Of a DNA stretch of 64,000 bases, positions 47,501 through 58,937 are shown piece after piece; position 1 is the first letter of the stretch; every line of letters starts with the position of its first letter. This DNA is from Cyclospora cayetanensis (Eukaryota; Apicomplexa; Conoidasida; Eucoccidiorida; Eimeriidae), in contig NW_020312381.1 in NCBI RefSeq assembly GCF_002999335.1, forward strand, positions 1-64,000, given 5' to 3'. Under the pieces are notes generated by a model. That model had not been told where the DNA came from. It saw only the letters and a program-made list of their open reading frames with translations, and ran no database searches. The translations under genes were made by a program, and so were the position numbers.

Positions 47501-50500
47501 AAAGCCTCCCTCCATGAAACCACCTGTCCCTGCCGCTCGCCAGCCAAAAAAGCGGCAAGGTAGTCCTCCGTAAAGCCCTGCCACTCGCATCTTCCCACGA
47601 CTATCCCTGCCCCCCTACTCTTTCGCCGGGAAGGTGTCGGAAGAAGACACCCTACAGAGCCGCCCAGTGGTAAGGAGCTGCTGCTTTTCGCCTTCCAGCT
47701 TGCTTACTTCGAGAGCTCCTGCGGATTGACGGCGTAGCGAGAAATCTCCGCATCAACAGTTACCTCCAGACGGAAGAAGAGCCGTTCTTGCACGTCCTGC
47801 GAAAAAATCGCAGAAGCGACGGCTGCATGAAGCGGACCCTCGAAGCGGGCCCAAAGCAGCAGCAGCAGCCGCTCCACCAATGCCACGCGTCAAGTTTAGC
47901 GACAAAATAGTGCAGAGGAGACGAGTGCAGCACCCGCACATCACAACAGAGCCGTACGATAGTGAGTTGATACAATTTTTGCAGCAGCGGAGATGCATCC
48001 GCAGAGGCCTCTTGCGCAGCCGCTATCTCAAGCAACAAGGTCTCGCGGATATCGCTGCACGCAGGCACACACGCCTCCAAACCAGCCGCCTTAGCCGAAA
48101 CATCCAACGTGTCTCAGCTCAGCAGATCGCCAATCAAAGCCCGCTGTAGCTAGCCCTGGCTAGCCACAGCCAAAGAACTCCCACGAACGGGGACGGCAGC
48201 CGTTATTGCCGCCTTACCAAAGCTCTTCGACGCTGCTGCATGCCAGGACTGCCGGGAACAGTTCATCATACGTCGCTGTGGCTAGACTCTCCAACAGGAA
48301 CCTTAGGGCACCCTACGCGAGGCAGCAGCAGAGAAGCAACAACGCGCTAAACGCGGGTGTGTGCGCCTGAGCAGCAGCGAGCCACCAAGTCTCCCATCGT
48401 TTCCCCCGCTTCTCTCCAATACCACCGTCCACTTGGAGACAGCAGCGTGCCAGCAAGCAGCTAATGAGTGCGCAGAACTGACGCTACACGTGCTGCAGGC
48501 AGGCACTGCATCTCAAGCCCTCCCCGCTCCAGCTCTGCGGATTAACAGGGGGAAGGAAGAGGAGGAGGCAGCTCGTCTTCTTAACAGGAGCCCCCTAACC
48601 TCGTGAGTTGGCGAGACAGAGAACGTTGCAAAGAGATCTCTCTCCAGTCCGCAGAGCGATAAGGCGCTTGCAGCGACCGCACGGGCCGCCTCGGGCAATG
48701 TGTCACTGTTTCGCAGAAGGAACTGCGTGCAAGCATCTCACAAGTAACACTTGACGCCTTCGACACACGTCTTGCTTGCTTCTGGACTCGTCTCGGCGAC
48801 AGCACGAGAAGGCCTAACCCCAGGGAAGCAACGTGCGAATCGCCTGCCTAATTCTGGAATTCAAACGCGCTTTTGCATGCCTGTGTCGGGGGTTAAGTGA
48901 CCCAGGCAGACCATAATAAGCCTCCAGTGTATCTGCTCCCCGATTCGTTGGTTGCTGTTGGACGCTTGTATCGGCCTTGCAGCGAGGCGCGGCTGCTGGC
49001 CTTCTTAGCCGTCCGCAGTGGCTCGTGTCATCTGTATATCTGTCTGTATGCCTGTCTCTCAGTCAGTCAGTCTGTCTGTCTGTCAGTTTGTCTGTATGCC
49101 TGTCTCTCAGTCAGTCAGTCTGTCTGCCTGCCTATTGCGCCTTGTTGCACCCCTCTGAAGGAGGCTGTCGTCTTCCGTACAACGCACAGTAGCACTTCGC
49201 CCTTAAGGGGCATGGCAGAGCAGACACCCTTGCCGATTGTAAGCTGCAACTTCCAAAGCTTTTCCCACCAGACTGGCCTCCCGAATTCTTTCCCCACGGG
49301 GCACAGTTCTCCTTACCCCTCTGCGCTCAGAATTTTTATGCGTTCCCTTTAGTGCCTCATCACGCCCCCTTGCAGCCTCCTTTCTGCCACAGCCTCCTCT
49401 CTACAGACAGCACGTCACGACGGGCATGCCCGTGCTAGGGACGATCAGAACCCTCACCTGCAAGTGTTTTTTGAGGGACGGGAGGAGCAGCCGCAGCCGC
49501 ATGGCACAGTACTGCTCCCTTAGCTGCTCGAGCGTTCTGAGGCGCACCACAAGGCAACTGCTAGCACTCAATTCTCTAAAAACTCATCCTTGGCCTGTAG
49601 CACTCCATGGCTGAAGAGGCAGCAAACAGCCCAGCGCGGCCAGGCAGGCAGGCTGACTAGCCGCTGCAGCCGCAGGGAGAAGGGGTGCATGCATATACAT
49701 AGGCAGAGAGGAAATAGCAGCTGGAAGCTGCCCAGGACGGCTGTACGTGTCTCTCTCCCCTACTGGTACGGCAAGCAACAGAACCTTGCTTTCCTCCCTT
49801 CCTGCCGGCTATCCCTTCGAGCCAGCTAGTTGCTTAGCAGGAGGGCGGCAAGGGAAGGCACCCTCCTTGTGTGCCTCCAGGGGAAGTTGTTAGCTAGCTA
49901 GCTAGCCGCTGTGTGTGTCTCTTCAAAGGGCAGCCCGCTGTACCTGAGGTAGGCGTCACTGCATCCTCTAGCCTGCCGCTCCGTGAGAATTTGCATAACA
50001 GGCCTTGTAGCTGCCATCAGGACCTCAAACTGCACATGAAGCACCGAAAGATCGAGACTCTCTTCTTCCTGCTGCTGCTCTTGCTGCTGCTGCTGCGCCT
50101 GCTTCTCCTTGAGCCGCTCCAGCAATAAGTCTTCTGTGTGTCGCATGTGCTGCAACGCGGCAGAAAGAAGGAGCGAGAGACAGCGTGTCCGAAGGGCCTC
50201 ATAGCCGCAAAGGCTAGCCTCCGCCTGCAGGAGCAGGAGCAGCAGAAGCATTCGCACCCATCGAAAAGTACAGCGTGAGGCACAGAGTTCTACAGAGGAA
50301 TGTGTGGAGGTGTGTGTGTAGGGAAGGGAGGGATGGGAGGAAAGGCAAAGGACGATTCCCAGCTAGCTGCCCCTGCTTTTTCGCTTTGCGCACAGCCACT
50401 GCTGGAGGGAGAGACGTTCTCAGGCGGAAGAAGAGAGAGTATTTGCAAGGTGTGAAGCAAGAGGCAAGAACGGATACCCCGGAAAGTGCGTGCGAGATAC

Positions 50501-52118
50501 ACAAATGCTCAATCCAGGAAAAGAGCATGTATGAAAAGCCTCTTTTGCAGCTCCTTTCGGGGGAGGACAGAGGGCATTCCCCCGTGTGTGCTGCTGCCGC
50601 GCAAAAGCCGCATCCCCCTGAAAGGCTACCAAGGCTCCCATGTTGGTGCCTACGTCTCTGTAGTCCAAGTGCGACGCGAAGAACTGCAGGGCGTCTTCTA
50701 TTCTGTCGAGTGCCTTCTTGATGACAGACACCTCCACTGCCTGTCGAGCTCCTAGGCCGCCTCCCACGACAACTGGAGGACTTCTCAACTGCTGATTCAG
50801 ATACTCTAGTTGCGTGTAGTGACGCAGCCGCTGCTCTACGCACTTCGCCAGCGCCTGAAAGAAACGCAGCGGCAGCCAGCTACACACACGCCGCACCAAC
50901 AGGTCAGCTCGCAGCTGCGAACGCGAAGAAGCATTCACACTTGCACGCCAGGAGAGCGAAGACACACGAAACACAGAAAGGCGAAACAAAAAGCGGCAGG
51001 CTCTGAGGAAGACCGCGCAGCGCATAGCCATGAAAAAAACGTTGATAACATGGGATAGAGCTGAAGGCGTCAGCGCCTCTTTCTCTCGGTGTGTGTATAT
51101 GTCTGTGGATGTGTCTGTGTCTGTGGATGTGTATATGTGTGTGTATGTGGATGTGTAAGTGTCTGTGTAAATGTCTGTGGATGTGTCTGTGTAAATGTGT
51201 GTGTATGTGTCTGTCTGTGTATGTATGTCTGTCTGTGTATATATGTCTGTGTGTGTTATTTGTACTTGCGCTTGAGTCTGTCTCTGCAGCAGGTGTTTGA
51301 GTGCCCCCTGCAGCCCTAAGCTCGAATGCAGGAGCTTCTCTCTCGAGGCGTGAAGGCGCTGCCTCCTTTCCTCTAGACTCGAAAAGAATCCAAGGGTTGC
51401 ACTCAGGGGAACCAACACGGAGTCTAACCTGCGCCGCAGCACGCCCCGCCTTCTAAAGCAACAACCCTCAACTTTTGCTTTCTAGGGACTTAACTGAAAG
51501 CGACATGCCCTTCTGCGAAGGAGCATGCATGCATGCGCAGTGCAAAGCCTCCCCTTGCATCCCTGGACCACACTCCAAGACGGGCAAATAGGCATCGCTT
51601 TAAGTAAAGCTGTTGCGCTCGGCTCGCGTACTCTTGAAGAGGCATCTGAAGCTGCTCTGTCTGTTGCTTTTCTCGTTCTTCAAAGAAAAGCACAGCCAAG
51701 TGGAAGGACGGCTCCTAAGAAAAACGCAGGTGCAGCAAGCAGCAACTCCTCAAGCCATGCGTCCAAGAGAGCGAAGGGTTGGACAGGGAGTCAAATAGGC
51801 GGGCGACTGGAGAGTCAAAGCGACGCAGACGCAGTGACATGAAAACACATAGGCAGGCTCCAGGCAGATATTTATATATATACTCATACACTCACACACA
51901 CATAACCATACACATTTACATTGACACACTTGTTGCTGCGCCTCAGTAGCCTTTTCAACTGCAGCACGGCTGGCCTCAGCCTGCTGCAGTTGAGGAGATT
52001 GTTCTGTGTCGATTGGCTTGGTGAGCGGGAAGAACCCTTGAAGACCGCCTGCCCCTCCCCAAAGCGCTTCTAGGGCGTGCTCCTGCAGGTCGCTCTGCGG
52101 CGGGTGATCGCGATGCAT
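44545..52118 (-). CDS. COG3: Conserved oligomeric Golgi complex subunit 3 (COG3), with an apparent 1-base frameshift
   Basis: COG3 belongs to the Golgi tethering complex for retrograde vesicles. Exons (minus): 52118-51930, 51714-51572, 51428-51266, 50854-50654, 50224-49944, 49536-49458, 48722-48600, 48312-48218, 48054-47958, 47796-47708, 47614-47398, 47330-47123, 46882-46833, 46309-46246, 46070-45854, 45476-45339, 45143-44912, 44797-44545. About 945 aa if one base is ignored (human 828). Similar family segments run in order: coiled N-terminus, YTQLEYLNQQLRSP, CLSLLLSAALQHM, YDELFPAVLACSSVEELC, DVQERLFFRLEV, YPPVRRALHLVL, LIDGQL, FLIKNLTLL, FFAFLLPRV, VDFLLRPVVEGIL. Exon 46882-46833 reads LIDGQL in one frame and FLIKNLTLL in another, with an extra base near 46862. 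The donor of exon 2 and acceptor of exon 11 are the weakest. Upstream exons encoding more N-terminus are possible. Confidence 0.86.
45390..45403. repeat. Homopolymer G run
   Basis: A run of about a dozen G on + encodes a Pro run (QLPPPP) of COG3 on the minus strand, in exon 45476-45339. Such runs are prone to sequencing indels. Confidence 0.7.
49036..49133. repeat. TCTG/TCAG microsatellite with a tandem duplication
   Basis: A segment beginning tctgtatgcctgtctctcag is present twice in a row, embedded in tctg and tcag tetramers, in the COG3 intron between exons 49536-49458 and 48722-48600. Confidence 0.75.
51089..51260. repeat. TGTG/TGTATG/TGGATG microsatellite in COG3 intron
   Basis: Irregular repeats of gtgtat, gtctgtg and gtggat units fill the start of the intron after COG3 exon 51428-51266. 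Frames of Cys/Val or His/Thr through this stretch are artefacts. Confidence 0.85.
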
Positions 52119-53592
52119 CTTCTGGGGAAGAAGTGCCGCGCTAAATCACATTAATAAAGTCCTTCAACTTCGGCAGCAGCGACATGGGCGCCTGGACTGC
52201 CGAGGTGGAAGACTTCGTGCCTGCGCATGGGCAGGGAGGGGGGCAGAGAAAGCCGCAGGGAGGAGAGGGGAAGCCTTAGCGGAGTGTGCGATGAGGCATG
52301 AGCGTCCTGACGGCTGCGAATTTTCGCCGTGCAGATGGACCTGATGAGGAAGGGGGAAGACGATAGGGCTCTTGAGTCGTGCTGTGGTGGACAAGGTTCG
52401 CTACACCCGCCACACACCACGCGCACATCCGCGCATGTCCTCTCTCGTGGACCGCGTGCAGGAAGCAGAGACGAATATCAGACTCAAAAACACGAAAGAC
52501 TAATGTTCGGCTGCAGTTAGCGGTCTGCGTGGAGGAGGCATGTGCCGCGGCAGACCGGCGAGTACCTCTTGAATTCAGCCCGCTCCCCGGGGTCTCTGGC
52601 AAAATGCAGGTAAAATTGCAAAGGGCGAAGCGCGCTGAAGTTGCACCTTTAGCAAAGGAGGCACAATCTTTAAACGACACGGAAGAACGCTCATGAAAGC
52701 AGCTCCTCCTGCGATGAGCTGCCGTCTTGCAAAGCCCCCGCCACCACCGACGGGTGTGGGATACCGCCCCATGCGTCGTAGGTGTTGGGGGGTTCCTCTA
52801 CGGCGCGCGGCACAGCAGATCTACCATGAACCTGCACGCTTCCACCGTTTTCTGCTTCTTTCTTCTTCATGAAATCGGCCTCTTTATGCGAATTTCCTTC
52901 ATTGGGCTTCGTGGGCTGTTCTTAAGCGCCGCCGGGCTGCTTACGGGATCGCGTATCAGGCCCCCCGCCTGCAGTTCTTCTGGCCGCTGTTTTCGCCTTC
53001 ATAACGCGCTCTCTCTGCCGTTTTGGGCCTCTTTTCCTGAAATTCCTGCCTGCCAAAGAGCTTGATCTTTAGTGCAAAAGGCGACCTGTAAGGGTGACCC
53101 GCACCCTGTAAGGTCTGGCAACTGCGTAGCGGCGTCATTATCGCCCCACAGGACGATTTCCAGGAGCCCGCGCTCTTTCTCTCTGCTTTCGCCCATTTTC
53201 TCCCCTTTGCTCTACGCGCTTCGTTGTCTGTCTTCCCGCTCGCGTTGCCGGGCCTTCTATTCCTCCCCGTATCGTTCCCTGGCAGAAACTGGTTACTGCT
53301 CTTCGCCCGCACGGTTTGCGGCCGTGCTTCCTTCCTTCCCCCCTGCATTTCGACAGTCAGCCTCTCGCACTTCGGGCTCGCTCTCTCTATGCATTGCTGC
53401 TGCAGCTTCCAGCTTTGGAACGAATTCCTCCGCCCCAAAATTGCCGTGCTCTCTGCATCCTCTCTACATCCTCTCCACATAGATATATATATGAATACAT
53501 TTATTTTTATATTTATAATCTGTATCGACGTACATATTAAGGCATCCGCACTCATTGCGCGTGGATCTATGTAGCTTGGTTTCCGTGTAAAG
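52119..53592. other. Intergenic region upstream of COG3 (-) and the ApiAT-like gene (+)
   Basis: The two flanking genes diverge, so both promoters should be here. Minus-strand frames between 52276 and 52772 could hold a further N-terminal COG3 exon, but none shows family resemblance. An AT-rich stretch with tatata sits at about 53480-53520, shortly before the transporter start. Confidence 0.5.
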
Positions 53593-55191
53593 ATGCCCGT
53601 TTCAGCACATGACGTGTCGCCTTCTTCAGCCCCCTTTTTGAACGGCGGGCCCCCCGGCGCCCATTTCGCCTGCGGAAAGGGAGATGGAACGCCATGGTGG
53701 CGGCTGAATGGCTGGAGGGGCTGTTGCTGCTGCGCACCGCGCTACTGGGTTGTTTCCGCCACGACGCTCATGGGGTTGCTGACGGGGAGTATATACTTTG
53801 GGTGGGCAGCTCTGGCCTCCATGATGCTCAAGTCCGAGAGCTTCTCTAGCATGTGTTCAAAGGATGCCAAGGGCCACTTCATCGATGATGGGAGGAACGC
53901 GAGGAGCTTGGCTATCTGCGATGCGCAGGACGCTGCGGTTCAACACCTGTACTCCATTACGCTGTTCACGATGACCAGTGTCAGTCTTGCGGCTGGCGGT
54001 ATGATGGATTTCTGCGGACCCAGAACCACAGCCATCCTGGGATACTGTCTGAGCATCCTGGCGAGCTGCTGCCTCGCCGCTAGCCGCTGGGGGGGCGACG
54101 TCTTTCTATACATTGGATTCGTGCTCCTGGGGGCTGCTACGGATACCGCTTTCCTCCCAATCATGAGCAGCGCGCGTCTTTTCCCAAGCAAGAGCGGTTT
54201 CATCATTTGCATCTTGGGAAGCGCTGCCTCTGCCTCCTTCGGAGTTCCCCCGCTGCTAGAATTTCTTGCCGATACCATGGCGCTAAAACACCCGCTGGAC
54301 ATCTTTTGGGGGTATGCGGCGGCAGGGCCAGGGCTGTGCCTGCTGCTGACCTGTATCTTCTTGCCGAACTCCGCATTCTTGGAAGGTGGAGGCGAGCAGC
54401 CGGAAGCCTCTCCGCAGCAGCACTACCAAGAGTTGGTGGACGCTGCAGAGAAGGAAACGGCGGCACCCGACTCGGAGTATCTCGTCTCTTCCGATCCTGC
54501 AGTCTTAGAGACGCAGGAGCGGCAGCCCAACTCCGCATGGACGTATGTCTGCTCCTGGGAGTACATCATTCTGGCAATTTACTTCTCGGTGGTATCCTGC
54601 GCCGTTGTGTTCTACCAGGAAGCGCCAAGCCGCTACTTCAGCCCTCAGGTGGTGCGGGCATTGGAAATAGCGCTGCCGCTCTCCTTCATTCCCTGCGCCG
54701 CGCTGGGATGGCTGGCAGACATCTGGGGAATTGTGTCAGTCATGGCGATCGTTACTGCCAACGGCATCATGGCGTACGCGTGCGCCCTATCCGGAAATGA
54801 CTGGCTGGGATATATTTCTGTTTTTTGTTTCATGGTTTTCATCGCCGTCTATACTAGCCAGCTCTTTGTCTACACTGAGAAGCGGTTCCCTGCGGTGCAC
54901 TTTGGCAAAGTCATCGGCTCTATACAGCTAATTGGAGGCTCCGTTGCGTTAATCTGCAACCCCGTCTATTCTGCAGTTGCGGTGTCGCAGGTCATCTCCC
55001 TTGAAGATGTTACTTATTTTATTATTGCATTCCTTCTCACGCAGTACATTTGGCTCCTCTACCTCTGGCGAGTGCAGAAAAGCGAAGAAGAGGCCCTGGA
55101 GCAACAACTGAGTGATGTTGGTGTGCAGCTGCAGAAAAAACTTCAGCTGGAAGCTCGACACACGCAGACGGAGGAGGTGTCCTTTGCCTAG
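53593..55191 (+). CDS. Major facilitator transporter, apicomplexan amino acid transporter (ApiAT)-like
   Basis: Plasma-membrane carrier of the MFS, likely for amino acids, given its resemblance to the SLC43-related ApiAT/NPT1 family of apicomplexans. A single exon of 532 aa. There is a hydrophilic N-terminus (about 50 residues), then TM1 ending FGWAALASMM, an extracellular loop with CSKDAKGHFIDD and CDAQDAAVQHLY, TM2-6 including LGSAASASF, a long charged central loop (about residues 265-318), then six more membrane segments starting YIILAIYF and containing FYQEAPSR and LGWLADIWG. The C-terminus is a short coiled, Glu/Gln-rich cytosolic tail. Twelve spans fit the family. The paralogue at 57366-58937 shares these motifs at the same positions. 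The substrate is not readable from the sequence. Confidence 0.86.
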   Translation: MPVSAHDVSPSSAPFLNGGPPGAHFACGKGDGTPWWRLNGWRGCCCCAPRYWVVSATTLMGLLTGSIYFGWAALASMMLKSESFSSMCSKDAKGHFIDDGRNARSLAICDAQDAAVQHLYSITLFTMTSVSLAAGGMMDFCGPRTTAILGYCLSILASCCLAASRWGGDVFLYIGFVLLGAATDTAFLPIMSSARLFPSKSGFIICILGSAASASFGVPPLLEFLADTMALKHPLDIFWGYAAAGPGLCLLLTCIFLPNSAFLEGGGEQPEASPQQHYQELVDAAEKETAAPDSEYLVSSDPAVLETQERQPNSAWTYVCSWEYIILAIYFSVVSCAVVFYQEAPSRYFSPQVVRALEIALPLSFIPCAALGWLADIWGIVSVMAIVTANGIMAYACALSGNDWLGYISVFCFMVFIAVYTSQLFVYTEKRFPAVHFGKVIGSIQLIGGSVALICNPVYSAVAVSQVISLEDVTYFIIAFLLTQYIWLLYLWRVQKSEEEALEQQLSDVGVQLQKKLQLEARHTQTEEVSFA

Positions 55192-57365
55192 TCATTTAGC
55201 AGAGCGAAATGCGCCATCGGCGAGTCGAGCATTCATGATTTGTCACATTAGTGTCGTTTCACTGCGGAATTTTATGGCCGGTCACGTGAACAGTCAATGT
55301 ACATATTTTACCGGAGTGCCAGTTCGCGCCCGCTCTCCGCTGTGCAAGTTGGCAGTAGCCGTTTGGGCATTTCCTGCGGCGTGTCACGTAGGCGGCCATT
55401 TGCAGCGCTGCGGGTTTTTGAAGCTCTGCCGATACGATCCACCATTTAAAGGATTGTTCATAAGCAAAATTTCAACCCTCAGGTTTTGAAATGGCTTGTG
55501 TGGACTGTCGTGTCGGTGGCAGGCAGAATTTAAGCATACCATACCCAAGCTCAATGCTGCGGGACAGAGCGCGACGGATAAGTTAGTGCCACATGAACTT
55601 TTAATCATCAACACCCACCCTGTCGCGCCACAACTGTGCGTGCATACAAGCCTGCTTCCACCGCAAAGCAAAAATAGCAGAATTTGACCAGCCGCACGCG
55701 GGTGTTCAGCACAGCAAATTTTTGTTGCCCCCAGCGCGCATTAGTGACCCACCTAGGCTAATTTATGCGCCAGTGATAAACCCCGAACTCGCGCCGGCGA
55801 TCCAAGCAATTGCACCCGAATTGCATACACAGATCAATGCGAACCCGCAAGATTACAGCCCCTCAAGGCGGGTGTACTCGAAACAAGCCTCAGTCTTGTT
55901 CGTGTGTTAACAAAGGTTGTTGATGTGCCGGCGATAAATGTTATAGGGAACAACCTAGGGAGCAATGCTCGGACGCACACGCAAGGTGTTAAATAATGAA
56001 ATGAGAACAGTTTGCTGGTGCGCTGTTTGTACTAAAAATACCGCTGAGGCCCTGCGGGAGAAGAGCGAGCGAAATAGGGGAGCCCAATGAGGACAGCCAC
56101 GCTAAGTGTGAAGCCAATTTACAGGATGGCATGGCGCTCAGCTCTAAACGGGCCCGGCATTGTGTCGAGATACTGCCCAAGGCTGTCTACTACGGAAGCG
56201 CAACTTAAATGCCTGCTAGTGCATGACACAGGCAGCGATCGCTGCTCTCCGAGTTGCTGCATTGCATCCCGAAAGAGAAGCCGAAATTCGCGCTCAGTTT
56301 CTATGCCATTTCCGGTTGCGGAGCAATAGAGGCCCCCTTCTAGAAGCCTCATGCGGATGAGGCGAGAAAACGCCCGAGCCGGTCATGTTGAAGGCCACAA
56401 GTATTTGACTTCGTACTGTGTTCCGCTCTCATGGATGCACTGTTTTCACAATCATCGCCCCCCCTTACTTGCCAAACCGGCATCAAGATTCAATCAACGC
56501 AACCCCGCCACTAGGCCCTGCCCGTTTCCAAGGGCCCTGCGTGGCGCTGCACTGCTACAAGAACAGACCCCATTCCATTAGAAAACAGACTTGTTGAAAC
56601 GAAGGGCACAGCTAAATGCTGCCTGGGGGTTGCACCCAACCATTAAAACGTACGATTCACGAGCCACAATTCTTCAAACACAACTCCTTGCCAAACAGAT
56701 ATACCCGAGACTGCACAACGAGCTCGCAGGTCAAATATGGTTCTCCATACGAACTCCCGAACACCAAAGGACGTCATATCAGCTGGCATGCCGGCACAGA
56801 AAAGCATTTGAAGCCGAAGAAGCCATCTTGAACTCCTTGCGCGTAATCCAAGAAAGACCTAAGGCCGTTCGCATTCCGAGGCCAGAGCCAGCGGTCCCTG
56901 GGCTCGCAGTACACGACTTGCAAAAAGGAAACTTCGCGGTGCGGTCGAAATGTTTATTACATAGCATCTCGCCGGCGTCGGTTAACAAGAGAGCCTCCAT
57001 GGAGACATATTGAACACACTGGACGTCGCCTGTCTCCTTTGTTCAAAAGAGTATATGGGAACCAAGGGACGGATGGAAAGCAGTTCCGAGACGCTAGCAC
57101 CAAAGCACTGCTCTCTAAAACTATTGTCGCCCCACATCAGTTGTCGACCCTAGAACCCTGCGGACTTGATAGGGTCCGCCAAATTCCCTCTCTTCGCATT
57201 GCAGAAGAAGTCCACTGACGAGCATCAGCCTGTCCCCGCCTCATCTTTTAAATAGATCACAGCATGCCTCTTGTAACTCCTGGGCAAGCTTGAAATGCAA
57301 ATCGCTCTGTGCAGCTACCTCGCAAAGCCGCCAAAAGCCTCACTCGGTGCCCTCCCCCCCCCGCC
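55192..57365. other. 2.2-kb spacer between convergent transporter genes
   Basis: Several frames of 60-140 residues occur (longest 56591-57013, +) but none is recognised, and they lack splice-consistent partners. The spacer holds the 3' ends of both transporter genes. No repeat longer than a few bases was noticed at its edges. Confidence 0.5.
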
Positions 57366-58937
57366 TCAAGCCAGTGCATCCTCGATGCACCCCTGGCTCG
57401 ACTGTGGCTCATGAGAAAGATCCGGATTGGTAAGCTGCACATCTATGGTGTATTTCTGCTGTCGCGCAGAGCCTTTGCCGCGTTTCCCCAAGAAAAATAA
57501 TACTGTAATCCATACGAACTGCAGACACAAAAGGCCGACCATGATGCCTTGCACGATGCCGAGGCCGTTTTTAACATCGGGGTTGAGGGCGACACCCGAG
57601 TAGAGCGGGTTGCAGGCGAGAGAAAAGAGTCCTCCCACCATCTGAATTATACCGATCAGCTTGCCAAAGTGGTCATACGTGAAGTGCTGCTCAATGTATA
57701 CAAACACCTGGGACGTGAAGATGGACATGTAGTTTGTGAAGCACAAGACGGAAAGGTACCCAAGCACTTCGATGTCACTGAAGGTAAAGAGGTACATCAG
57801 CAAGCCCGTGATGTTGGTGATGAAAATAACACGGAGAATGCCCCATTTGTCCGCCAAATACCCCCACATGATGCATGGCAGGAAGGAAAGCGGCAAGAGG
57901 ATCTTTAGGAAATTGCGAACCGATACAGAAAGCAGCCGGTTGTGTGCCTCTTGGTAGAAAGAACTGGCCCAACCAACGCCTACGAAGTAGATTGTAAGGA
58001 CAATGTATTTGGCGGAGAATAACTGCCGCCAAAAGCTTGCACCCGGTATAGCACACCTCGAATCACCATGTGCTCTCTCTCCTGCAGTCTGGCAAGCCGC
58101 TGGACTGTCACCACTCTGCTTGCCCTGGGCAGCTTCCGTGCTGCCGGCGTCTTCCTCGTCTCTGAAGTCGATGTAGCCGCTGCGCGGAATGAAGAGAAGA
58201 GCGAAAAGAAGACACAGTCCAGGCCCCATTCCAGCGTACGCCCAGAACACGTTTCGGGGTGAGCTGACGTTCAGGCTCTTGCAGATGGCTTCAAGGATCA
58301 AGGGAATGGCGAAGGAGGCCGAAGCGGCACTACCCAACAAAGTAATGTTCAGTCCGGCGCTCCCAGGAAACAGACGGGTGATGCACAAGACCGGAAGAAA
58401 GCCCATGTCGGCGCCCATGCCAATGAAAACAAAACCTGCGTACAGCGCTGAGTTACCCACAGTTTCAGAGCTTGCCAGCAATGCCCAGCCAGTAAAGTTG
58501 AACAGCTGCCCGAGGAAAGCCGTCATGAGAGGCCCCGCAAAGTCCATCATAGTGCCCGCCACGGAACTAAAAGTTGTATGCACAGCCAAAGTGATCGTGT
58601 ACAGATGCTGCACTGCTGCTTCCTGTTCATCGCATATAAAACCCTTATCCGCAGTCATGTCGTCGATAAATCTGCCGTCGGCATCTTTGGGACACAGCGC
58701 AGAGAAGCTCTGCGCCTTCAGCAGCATCGAGGAGAGGGAAGCCCATCCAAAGTAAACGCACCCCGTCAAGAAGACGTACAACAAGTATATCAGCAAAATG
58801 ACGTATCTGTTCAGTCCCCATGGCGTCGGCTGCTGCGCCCCGGGAAGATCACTCCGAGGCACTGCAGATTTTAATGACGACCATACTCTGGCGCCCGTTC
58901 CCTTCCCACTGGATAACGAAGAATCTTGTGCTTTCAT
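57366..58937 (-). CDS. Major facilitator transporter, ApiAT-like (paralogue)
   Basis: A single exon of 523 aa from the ATG at 58937. The open frame runs further upstream, but only from a GTG. The architecture matches the + strand neighbour at 53593: TM1 ends FGWASLSSML, then CPKDADGRFIDD, CDEQEAAVQHLY, LGSAASASF, a central hydrophilic loop (about residues 255-305), then YIVLTIYF, FYQEAHNR, MWGYLADKWG and VYIEQHF. The shared motifs show a gene duplication, but the sequences differ clearly over most of their length, so it is not recent. Predicted role: amino acid uptake at the parasite surface; substrate unknown. The tail-to-tail arrangement means the duplication was inverted or later rearranged. 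Confidence 0.86.
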   Translation of the reverse strand: MKAQDSSLSSGKGTGARVWSSLKSAVPRSDLPGAQQPTPWGLNRYVILLIYLLYVFLTGCVYFGWASLSSMLLKAQSFSALCPKDADGRFIDDMTADKGFICDEQEAAVQHLYTITLAVHTTFSSVAGTMMDFAGPLMTAFLGQLFNFTGWALLASSETVGNSALYAGFVFIGMGADMGFLPVLCITRLFPGSAGLNITLLGSAASASFAIPLILEAICKSLNVSSPRNVFWAYAGMGPGLCLLFALLFIPRSGYIDFRDEEDAGSTEAAQGKQSGDSPAACQTAGERAHGDSRCAIPGASFWRQLFSAKYIVLTIYFVGVGWASSFYQEAHNRLLSVSVRNFLKILLPLSFLPCIMWGYLADKWGILRVIFITNITGLLMYLFTFSDIEVLGYLSVLCFTNYMSIFTSQVFVYIEQHFTYDHFGKLIGIIQMVGGLFSLACNPLYSGVALNPDVKNGLGIVQGIMVGLLCLQFVWITVLFFLGKRGKGSARQQKYTIDVQLTNPDLSHEPQSSQGCIEDALA

